Below, piece after piece: positions 1 through 6,109 of a DNA stretch of 18,355 nt. A model generated the notes under the pieces. The model was not told the origin of the DNA. It was given only the letters and a program-made list of their open reading frames with translations, and made no database searches. The DNA lies in the NCBI GenBank assembly GCA_037443685.1, contig JBBINX010000043.1, forward strand, positions 1 through 18,355, written 5' to 3'. The number at the start of each line of letters is the position of its first letter. Positions within the stretch are counted from its first letter, which is position 1. The stretch is from JAHJRJ01 sp037443685. GTDB lineage: Bacteria; Bacteroidota; Ignavibacteria; UBA10030; BY39. A program made the position numbers and the translations under genes.

Positions 1-284
1 TTAAGTTGTTTTTCATATGCTATTAATTTATTGCGCTTCTGATTTACTTCGTTATCGTAGTCCTGTTTCTTTTTATACCACTCGTCTTTTATTTCAATCA
101 GTTTTTCTTTTTTTATTGTAGCTGCTTCCTTCTCGGCGTTTTGAATAATTTGCTTAGCACGATCTTCGGCGCTTAAAATTTTATTGCGACCACTTCTGCT
201 GTTAAAGAACCAACCTAAGAAGAAAGTCAAACCGGTAATTAAAACAACCATCGGAATAAGTATGTATATATCAAAATCAAACAT
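1..284 (-). CDS. rny: Ribonuclease Y, N-terminal part (cut by window edge)
   Basis: Membrane-anchored endoribonuclease that starts mRNA decay. Only the first 94 codons are in the window; the KH and HD catalytic domains lie beyond position 1. The visible part starts MFDFDIYILIPMVVL, a single N-terminal membrane segment of about 22 residues, followed from about residue 30 by a long charged helix rich in Lys, Glu and Gln (for example SAEDRAKQIIQNAEKEA). This matches the anchor plus coiled-coil layout of RNase Y. The start is set by a strong GGAGG four bases before the ATG. It lies just downstream of the 6S-like RNA and zapA, a neighbourhood I recall as common in Bacteroidota and Chlorobiota. A generic coiled-coil membrane protein is the only real alternative. 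Confidence 0.88.
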   Translation of the reverse strand, partial: MFDFDIYILIPMVVLITGLTFFLGWFFNSRSGRNKILSAEDRAKQIIQNAEKEAATIKKEKLIEIKDEWYKKKQDYDNEVNQKRNKLIAYEKQL

Positions 285-323
285 ATAACCTCCAAGAATA
301 CTAATAATTTTCATTAATTAAAT

Positions 324-337
324 AAAAAAAGCCACAC
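324..337 (-). terminator. Intrinsic terminator of the 6S-like RNA
   Basis: The 3' half of the closing stem (GTGTGGCT on the minus strand) is followed at once by seven T residues (324-330 on the plus strand are A). The stem partner is the far 5' end of the RNA at 543-550, so the terminator hairpin would be the RNA's own closing stem. Termination here separates the RNA from rny, which then needs its own promoter or read-through. Confidence 0.5.
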
Positions 338-550
338 GCAACAATAGATCAATGGTATTGAAAGAACCTCTTTCATATACAGTGGGTGCCTGCCAGAACG
401 TTTCTTACTTCCACTGCAGCATCTTAGAAATTACTCTAATGCTAACCCATAAGAGTTGAGGCCTGTAATACGACGTTCCTGAGTCAAGTTCCCTATTAAT
501 GTTACTTGTCAGGTTCTTTAATAAAGTTGACTATGATTGACGGTGTGGCT
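330..550 (-). ncRNA. ssrS: 6S-like regulatory RNA (SsrS) candidate
   Basis: About 221 bases without a reading frame between zapA and rny, the usual neighbourhood of 6S RNA, which binds the housekeeping RNA polymerase holoenzyme and lowers transcription in stationary phase. The ends pair: AGCCACAC (543-550 read on minus) with GTGTGGCT (330-337), directly followed by a T-run, as in a self-terminating RNA. Inside lies a perfect nine-base stem (511-519 with 361-369), then a seven-base stem including 473-478 with 396-401. A side hairpin 380-385/411-416 and a top hairpin 418-428/435-443 complete a long rod with a central bulge, the 6S shape. The side hairpin and the 396-401 pairing cannot both form, which fits alternative folds. 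Family membership is inferred from position and fold; I see no clear promoter. Confidence 0.72.
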
Positions 551-616
551 TAAAAAATATTTTTTTTATTTAAAAGAACAACATAGATGACGATTTTTTC
601 TGGAGTTAAGATAACA

Positions 617-904
617 TTACTCAAATATCTTGTCAAGGTATTCATTCATTTTGTTGATTTCAGAATGTGCGTGTGTTAACACTTTTTGGTTATTTTCACG
701 TTCCTTAAATAAGTCCTCGGTGATGTTTAAGGCAGACAATACAGCTACTGTTAAAGGTGGTTGTTCTGGAATTTTATTATGTATACTATTTATCATCTCG
801 TCAACATAACTTGCGACTTTTTTGGTCAAATCATCGCTCTCACCTCGAAGCGGGTATTCTGTCCCGAATATTTTAACTCTTATACTTTTTCCTTCTGATG
901 CCAT
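617..904 (-). CDS. zapA: Cell division protein ZapA
   Basis: Small FtsZ-ring-associated protein that cross-links FtsZ filaments at midcell. The 95-residue product has the ZapA plan. An N-terminal beta-rich head (SIRVKIFGTEYPLRGE, residues 7-22) is followed by a helix (DLTKKVASYVDEMINSI, about 25-41) and a long C-terminal coiled coil from about residue 52 (VAVLSALNITEDLFKERE). The length is typical. The ATG at 904 has AAGGA about seven bases upstream. It follows a coiled-coil gene (stop at 980) and precedes the 6S-like RNA, so it is probably the last protein gene of the thrS-to-zapA cluster. No terminator of its own is obvious before the RNA. Confidence 0.9.
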   Translation of the reverse strand: MASEGKSIRVKIFGTEYPLRGESDDLTKKVASYVDEMINSIHNKIPEQPPLTVAVLSALNITEDLFKERENNQKVLTHAHSEINKMNEYLDKIFE

Positions 905-979
905 ACCTTTTCCTTTAATCTAGAAAATTTTTATTCTCATCATCAATGCCTGATTCCGTTCTCATAGTCGATAATTTAT

Positions 980-1321
980 TTATATATGCGAGTTGATTTT
1001 TGTAATCAGATCGCTAATTCGTTTTTTTAGTACTTCTTTTTCTTGCGGAGAAAATGAATTCTCGCCTGCGCTGGCTATCCTTGCAAATTCAGCCCGAAGT
1101 TGCGCAATCTCCTTTTCCCTACTACCTGATACGATTTGAGTTTCTTGATACTTTTGCCGCAGGTCTTGGTTCTCAAATTTTAGTACCTTATTTTCTTCTT
1201 TGATTACAAAGATAATTTCGGATGCCTTTCGAATTTTTTCCCAAAGGTTTTTTATCTCGGCTTCTATATCTTTGCCTTCGATGTTATCTTTATTGTTTGT
1301 ACTAAGATGTTGGTAATCCAA
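980..1321 (-). CDS. Small coiled-coil protein of unknown function, between pheT and zapA
   Basis: I do not recognise a named family. The 113-residue product has no membrane segment or signal peptide. After a polar N-terminus it is almost all predicted helix (about residues 18-75) with heptad-like spacing and many Glu, Lys and Arg residues. A second helix follows near the C-terminus (PQEKEVLKKRISDLITKINSHI, about 92-113). The start codon is TTG at 1321, supported by AGGAG (1327-1331) five bases upstream; no ATG fits. It starts 17 bases after pheT and lies 75 bases before zapA. Its place beside zapA and its coiled-coil nature make a divisome role analogous to ZapB conceivable. That is inference from context only. 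Confidence 0.75.
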   Translation of the reverse strand: MDYQHLSTNNKDNIEGKDIEAEIKNLWEKIRKASEIIFVIKEENKVLKFENQDLRQKYQETQIVSGSREKEIAQLRAEFARIASAGENSFSPQEKEVLKKRISDLITKINSHI

Positions 1322-1338
1322 GTGAACTCCTAAGCTTA

Positions 1339-3777
1339 TTATTTACGTATTACTGCACCGTATTTAATGTTTAATCCATTAACAATTTTACTAATCACAG
1401 ACTCAACTTCTTCATCGGTTAATGTTTTTAGTTCAGATAAAAATTGAAGTGTGAAAGCACAACTCTTTTTATTTTTTTCTATTTGGTTTCCTGTATAAAA
1501 ATCAAACACTTCTACAGATTTAACAAGGTGACCACTTAACAATTTAATCGTTTCTTGTAATTCTGCAATAGTTACACTCACATCAACTACGAACGCCAAG
1601 TCACGAATCACCGACGGATACGTTGGCAACGGTTTAAACTTTTTAACCGGTTGAATAAACTGCTTTAATCTATCGATACTGAGTTCGGCTACAAATACAT
1701 CTTGTTCTATGTTATACTTTTTTAGTATTTTGTTATTAATTTTTCCTAAATAACCTACTTCAATGCTTTTGATTTCTATAGAAATAGCCGAATCAACTAA
1801 AGCTTTAGTAGCATGATATGGAATAAATTTATATTTGTCAAGTAAAATCTTCAATAAAATATCTTCAATTACTCCTTTTATATCAAATATATCAGTTTTT
1901 CGTTCAGTAACCGACCAATTCGGGAAATCTGCCTTGCCGCATTTAATTAGTATCAACCTTTCCTCTTCCAAATAACCTGCTACCAATGTTGATATTTTCG
2001 AATCATCTACCAAAGAGTAAACTTTTCCGATTTCAAAAAGATTTAAATTCTTTTCTTGATAATTAATATTGTTTCTGACTATTTCCAACATTGATGGAAT
2101 AAGACTTGTCCGCATTGCGCTCATCTCACGACTCAGAGGATTTTTCAATATTACTACATTTTCACCGGTAAATGATGCTACTTCTTGACTCTGCAGACTG
2201 TTCGTGATCACTTCGTTGAAACCACGTCCCACTAACAATTGTCTCAACTCATCGTTAAATTCAATTTTAGGAGGTCGTGAAGTTAATTGTATGTGAGAGC
2301 TTGTTTTCGTTACGATTCTATCGTAGCCGTACAAGCGAGCAACTTCTTCGATAATATCTACCTCCCTTTCGATATCAGGTCTAAACGTAGGCACTTCAAA
2401 CGTTAAAGTATACTTCTTATCCTTTTTCTTCAATATTTTTTTGAGTCGAATTCCAATTCTGTCTAATAAATTTATTACATCTTTTGATGATAAGTTAGTC
2501 CCTAAAATAGAATTAACCTGCGACAATTTGATTTCAATTTTTGAGGGTCTATTTTTTTTAGGATAAATATCGATGACACCTTTTAAGATTTTTCCTCCGG
2601 CAATTTCAGAAATCATTTGCGTACATCGGTTTAGTGCATATATCGTAATATTCGGGTCTGCTCCCCTCTCGAATCGTTGTGAAGCATAAGTACTTATACC
2701 AAGATATTTGGAAGACCTTCTAATATTACTCGGATTGAAATATGCGCTTTCAATTAAGATATTCTGAGTCGATTCAGTTATTTCTGAATTTAAACCACCC
2801 ATGACACCAGCAATTGCTATAGGCTTTTCTGCATCACAGATCAAGAGTGAATTCTCCTTTAACTCTCTTCCTTTTCCATCGAGTGTTGTAAAGTACTCTG
2901 CGTCTGATGCAGTGCGAACAATGATAGTACGATGTGATAACTTATCATAATCAAATGCATGAAGCGGATGGCCTGTTTCCATTAGTACATAATTAGTTAC
3001 ATCGACTACATTATTTATAGGCCGAATACCAATTGACAATAATCTGTTCTGAAGCCATTTTGGTGACGTTGCGATTTTTAAATCTTTTATCACACGCGCC
3101 GAGTATCGAGGACAATTTATTGTGTCTTTAATTATTACTTTAGCGTTTTTCGAAACGAGCGCCTTATCTTCTTTAAACTTAATCGATGGTAGCATCAATC
3201 GCTTTTTCAATAAAGCAGCAACTTCACGAGCAATTCCGATATGGCTCAAACAATCTGGACGGTTGGGTGTAATGCCCACTTCGAAAATAATATCGTTCAA
3301 ACCCAAATATTCAGCAAACGGTTGACCTATCTGTGCATCATTTCCCAAAATATGAATACCGTCTCTGTTTTCACCTATATCTAGTTCATACTCAGAGCAA
3401 ATCATACCGTCAGATTCTACACCGCGTATTTTGACTTTAGTTAGAATAAACGGTTTTGCCTCAGGGTCGTGTTGATTTTTAGGGATTGTCGCTCCATTAA
3501 GCCCAACTACGACTCGTTGTCCTTTCGCGACATTCGGAGCACCACAGACGATATTAAGTGTTTGTGATGAAATATCCACTTCACAAACAGTTAGTTTATC
3601 TGCGTTTGGATGTTTATTGACACTAAGCACTCTGCCGATGACAAAATTGTTGTATTTCTCACTGAGGTATTCTATATTTTCGACTTCTAAACCTACATTA
3701 GTCAGTTTTTCTGCTAATTCACTAGGTAGAAGATTAATTTGTACGTATTGAGATAACCATTTTAATGAGATTTTCAT
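1339..3777 (-). CDS. pheT: Phenylalanine--tRNA ligase beta subunit
   Basis: Large subunit of the alpha2-beta2 phenylalanyl-tRNA synthetase. It binds tRNA-Phe and edits mischarged Tyr. The 812-residue length is normal. Domain order: N-terminal tRNA-binding fold (about 40-150, with NKHPNADKLTVCEVD and IVCGAPNV), B3/B4 editing region (about 210-390, with NVVDVTNYVLMETGHPLHAFDYD), B5 domain (about 410-490), a synthetase-like core (about 490-690), and a C-terminal ferredoxin-like anticodon-binding domain (from about 715, starting KPLPTYPSVIRDLAFVVD). The ATG lies nine bases after the pheS stop with no good ribosome-binding site, so translation is probably coupled to pheS, which helps keep the subunits equal. 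No frameshift or truncation is seen. Confidence 0.97.
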   Translation of the reverse strand: MKISLKWLSQYVQINLLPSELAEKLTNVGLEVENIEYLSEKYNNFVIGRVLSVNKHPNADKLTVCEVDISSQTLNIVCGAPNVAKGQRVVVGLNGATIPKNQHDPEAKPFILTKVKIRGVESDGMICSEYELDIGENRDGIHILGNDAQIGQPFAEYLGLNDIIFEVGITPNRPDCLSHIGIAREVAALLKKRLMLPSIKFKEDKALVSKNAKVIIKDTINCPRYSARVIKDLKIATSPKWLQNRLLSIGIRPINNVVDVTNYVLMETGHPLHAFDYDKLSHRTIIVRTASDAEYFTTLDGKGRELKENSLLICDAEKPIAIAGVMGGLNSEITESTQNILIESAYFNPSNIRRSSKYLGISTYASQRFERGADPNITIYALNRCTQMISEIAGGKILKGVIDIYPKKNRPSKIEIKLSQVNSILGTNLSSKDVINLLDRIGIRLKKILKKKDKKYTLTFEVPTFRPDIEREVDIIEEVARLYGYDRIVTKTSSHIQLTSRPPKIEFNDELRQLLVGRGFNEVITNSLQSQEVASFTGENVVILKNPLSREMSAMRTSLIPSMLEIVRNNINYQEKNLNLFEIGKVYSLVDDSKISTLVAGYLEEERLILIKCGKADFPNWSVTERKTDIFDIKGVIEDILLKILLDKYKFIPYHATKALVDSAISIEIKSIEVGYLGKINNKILKKYNIEQDVFVAELSIDRLKQFIQPVKKFKPLPTYPSVIRDLAFVVDVSVTIAELQETIKLLSGHLVKSVEVFDFYTGNQIEKNKKSCAFTLQFLSELKTLTDEEVESVISKIVNGLNIKYGAVIRK

Positions 3778-3786
3778 TTTTGCAGT

Positions 3787-4797
3787 TTAAAATTGTTTTA
3801 GGAATCGAACATCGTTGTCGAATAGAATTCTGATATCGTCTATACCATAACGGAGCATCGCTATTCGTTCAATGCCCATACCAAAGGCATATCCACTTAG
3901 TTTTTCTGGACTGTAACCGACAAATTTGTAAACATTCGGATCAACCATTCCACAGCCCAAAATTTCCAACCAACCGGTTTGCTTACACACTCTACAACCT
4001 TTCCCATTGCATAAAAAGCAAGTTATATCCATTTCAGCACTAGGTTCGGTGAAAGGAAAATAGCTCGGCCTAAATCGAAATTTAATAGAACTACCATAAA
4101 ATTGATTAGCGAATGCTACGAGTGTCCCTTTTAATTCGCTAAACGTAACCCCTTTGTCAACATATAGCCCTTCGACTTGATGGAACAAACAATAGCTGCG
4201 GGCGCTTATTGCCTCGTTCCGATAAACTCTTCCTGGTACAATAACTCTGACGGGGGGCTTCTCATTTTCCATTACGCGAATCTGAACGGGTGATGTGTGC
4301 GTCCGTAAAAGCACATTATCAGTGATGAAAAAAGTATCTTGCATATCGCGAGCAGGATGGTCGCGTGGAAAATTAAGCGCTTCAAAATTATGGTATTCGT
4401 CTTCGATTTCAGGCCCAATAATAACGTCGAAGCCCATCCTAAAAAATATATTTTTGATCTCATTTAGAGTTTGAGTGATTGGGTGAAGCGAACCGATCCA
4501 ACTTCGCCTACCCGGAAGTGTAATGTCAATGATTTCAGTTTCAATACTAACAGACAATTCTAACAGTTTTTTTTTCTCGTCGAAAAGTCTTTGCGTATTC
4601 GACCTGAGTTCATTTAGCAATTTACCTACGGTGGGGCGTTCTTCGGGAGATAAGTTTTTCAAAGCATCAAAATATTCGGCAATCGAACCTTTGCGTGCTA
4701 AATATTTGATTCGAAACGATTCGAGGTCGTTTAACGATTTACAATCAGCAATTTCTACCTCGGCTAATCTTTTCAGTTCTTCAATTTTTTCTTTCAT
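3787..4797 (-). CDS. pheS: Phenylalanine--tRNA ligase alpha subunit
   Basis: Catalytic subunit that activates phenylalanine and charges tRNA-Phe. The 336 residues show an N-terminal coiled coil (1-85) and then the class II core. Motif 1 lies around 103-135 (HPITQTLNEI, GFDVIIGPEIE). Motif 2 is RTHTSPVQIRVM (165-176) with GRVYRNEAISARS (189-201). The phenylalanine pocket region is FRFRPSYFPFTEPSAEMD (240-257), and motif 3 is GYAFGMGIERIAMLRYGIDD (302-321). Four cysteines (260, 263, 268, 271) sit as C-x2-C-x4-C-x2-C in a short insert, a zinc-knuckle-like feature I recall from many Bacteroidota and Chlorobiota PheS proteins but not from E. coli. The ribosome-binding site is weak. A folded intergenic element (4821-4896) separates it from rplT. 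Confidence 0.97.
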   Translation of the reverse strand: MKEKIEELKRLAEVEIADCKSLNDLESFRIKYLARKGSIAEYFDALKNLSPEERPTVGKLLNELRSNTQRLFDEKKKLLELSVSIETEIIDITLPGRRSWIGSLHPITQTLNEIKNIFFRMGFDVIIGPEIEDEYHNFEALNFPRDHPARDMQDTFFITDNVLLRTHTSPVQIRVMENEKPPVRVIVPGRVYRNEAISARSYCLFHQVEGLYVDKGVTFSELKGTLVAFANQFYGSSIKFRFRPSYFPFTEPSAEMDITCFLCNGKGCRVCKQTGWLEILGCGMVDPNVYKFVGYSPEKLSGYAFGMGIERIAMLRYGIDDIRILFDNDVRFLKQF

Positions 4798-4820
4798 CGA
4801 AATTCCGGGTTATTAAAAAT

Positions 4821-4896
4821 AATATCTTCCCACTTTCATTTCTACTATGTGTAGAATATTTCCGTTTTAACGAAATGTTGAGAATGGGAAGATATT
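4821..4896 (-). promoter_or_regulatory. Structured intergenic element between rplT and pheS
   Basis: Two perfectly complementary 12-base arms, 4885-4896 and 4821-4832, close a fold that begins one base after the rplT stop codon. Inside are a possible six-base stem (4837-4842 with 4872-4877) and a competing hairpin (4840-4845 with 4851-4856, loop of five) that shares three bases with it. On the minus strand the second arm is followed by a T-rich stretch (ATTATTTTTAATAA) before the pheS start. It could be an attenuator, a weak terminator or a processing site setting pheST level. It does not resemble a T-box, and no leader peptide like E. coli PheM is seen. Confidence 0.6.
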
Positions 4897-4897
4897 T

Positions 4898-5245
4898 TTA
4901 TGCAGTTGCAAATTTGACAACTTCTGCAAAAGCCTCTGGGTTTCTCGCTGCCATATCTGCTAAAAGTTTTCGATTGATTTCTATCTTATTCTTGTTAAGC
5001 CCATCAATCAATCGTGAGTACGTAGTTCCGTGTATGCGGGCTGCCGCATTGATACGAGTGATCCACAGTTGACGAAACTCTCTCTTTTTTAAACGCCTAT
5101 CACGGTAAGCATGTTGACCTGCTTTGTCAACATGATGCTTTGCTACCGTAAGGACTTTACTTCTCGCACCCCAATAACCTTTCGCACGGGAAAGAATCCG
5201 TTTGCGACGGCGATGGGAGGCAACTTTGTTTTGCGAACGTGGCAT
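4898..5245 (-). CDS. rplT: 50S ribosomal protein L20
   Basis: Early-assembling large-subunit protein that binds 23S rRNA. The 115 residues are a full-length, highly basic L20. The N-terminal extension has the typical SHRRRKRILSRAKGYWGARS (residues 10-29), and the globular C-terminal half contains LWITRINAAARIHGTTYSRL (about 60-79). The ATG follows AGGAG at a long distance (about 13 bases), with a closer AGAG. L20 is a known autoregulator of the infC-rpmI-rplT operon in both E. coli and Bacillus, but no L20-binding leader can be identified here because infC follows directly on thrS. Confidence 0.97.
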   Translation of the reverse strand: MPRSQNKVASHRRRKRILSRAKGYWGARSKVLTVAKHHVDKAGQHAYRDRRLKKREFRQLWITRINAAARIHGTTYSRLIDGLNKNKIEINRKLLADMAARNPEAFAEVVKFATA

Positions 5246-5317
5246 AGTTGCTCTTTGCTCCTTTCAGTGTATTGTTTATATTTATGCGTTTAATATATAG
5301 ACGCTGTTATTTAAAAA

Positions 5318-5512
5318 TTAGTTTTGTAAAAGCATTTTAATACGTTTTGTTTCTTGCGATGAAACTAACGTAGCTTTACCTAACTTACGTTTCCGTTTTT
5401 TTGTTTTTGAAGTTAGTATGTGACTTTTGTAAGCTTTTCTACGTTTTACTTTTCCGGTACCTGTGATTTTAAAACGTTTTTTTGCACTGGAATCGGATTT
5501 CATTTTTGGCAT
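5318..5512 (-). CDS. rpmI: 50S ribosomal protein L35
   Basis: Small basic large-subunit protein of 64 residues, the normal size. It has the family N-terminus MPKMKSDSSAKKRFKITGTG, and the rest is dominated by Lys and Arg (KVKRRKAYKSHILTSKTKKR). The start has AGAGGT five bases upstream. It sits between infC (21 bases after its stop) and rplT (72 bases before it), the conserved order in most bacteria. Confidence 0.96.
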   Translation of the reverse strand: MPKMKSDSSAKKRFKITGTGKVKRRKAYKSHILTSKTKKRKRKLGKATLVSSQETKRIKMLLQN

Positions 5513-5533
5513 TATCTACCTCTGTTATTATGG

Positions 5534-6097
5534 TTACTTAGTTTCTTCAGTTTTAGGTTTTGTAGAAGACTTTTTCTTAGTTGCTTTATCTGCTGTTAGA
5601 ATCATAATCATATGTTTACCTTCTAATTTTGCTGGTTGTTCAATTTTACCAACTTCTGCAACCTTTTCTGCTAACCGTGTTAAAAGTTCTTCGCCATGTT
5701 CTTTGTATGTTATCTCACGTCCTTTAAAAACTACTGTAGCTTTTACTTTGTTACCGGCTTCTAAAAAAGCCTTTGCGTGCCGCGCTTTGAATTCGAAATC
5801 GTGCACATCTGTGTTTGGGTGAAACCTTATTTCCTTCATCACCACTACTTGTTGATGTTTACGCTGAATTTTTTCTTTCTTAGTCAACTCATATTTATAC
5901 TTCCCAACATCCATTAACTTACAGACTGGCGGGGTTGCGTTCGGTACTATTTCGATCAAGTCAAGCCCTCTATCCATTGCATATCTAAGCCCTTCTTGAG
6001 GTGACACGATTCCGAGTTGTTGACCTGTTTCGTCTATGAGACGTATTTTAGGAACACGAATCTGTTCGTTTATGCGCGGCGTATTTTGATCCTTGAT
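5534..6097 (-). CDS. infC: Translation initiation factor IF-3, probable AUC start
   Basis: Binds the 30S subunit, prevents premature joining of 50S and rejects start codons other than AUG, GUG and UUG. The first standard codon in frame is a GTG at 6007, but the conserved IF3 N-terminus (INEQIRVPKIRLIDETGQQL) is encoded upstream of it. Reading up to the in-frame TAA shows no ATG, GTG or TTG. An ATC at 6097 lies seven bases after a perfect AGGAG (6105-6109). Starting there gives 187 residues, a normal length, with N-domain, linker helix (about 75-90) and C-domain (KEIRFHPNTDVHDFEFKARH). Rare starts (AUU in E. coli) are known for infC and let IF3 repress its own synthesis. The ribosome-binding site overlaps the thrS stop. 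Confidence 0.93.
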   Translation of the reverse strand: MKDQNTPRINEQIRVPKIRLIDETGQQLGIVSPQEGLRYAMDRGLDLIEIVPNATPPVCKLMDVGKYKYELTKKEKIQRKHQQVVVMKEIRFHPNTDVHDFEFKARHAKAFLEAGNKVKATVVFKGREITYKEHGEELLTRLAEKVAEVGKIEQPAKLEGKHMIMILTADKATKKKSSTKPKTEETK

Positions 6098-6109
6098 ATT
6101 TTATCTCCT
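6095..6109 (-). promoter_or_regulatory. Shine-Dalgarno and AUC start of infC
   Basis: AGGAG at 6105-6109, seven bases before ATC at 6095-6097 on the minus strand. An in-frame TAA lies six bases upstream of the ATC, and no standard start codon occurs before the conserved IF3 sequence. The AGGAG overlaps the TAG stop of thrS (6108-6110), so the two genes are likely coupled in translation. Confidence 0.75.

Noticed and set aside
4798..4897. T-box or PheM-type leader peptide controlling pheST
   Set aside because: The spacer has neither a T-box motif nor a short frame rich in Phe codons; only the folded element is seen.
5463..5822. Plus-strand frame of 119 codons opposite infC and rpmI
   Set aside because: It is antisense to two certain genes, and its Cys- and Ser-rich composition is typical of the complement of coding DNA.
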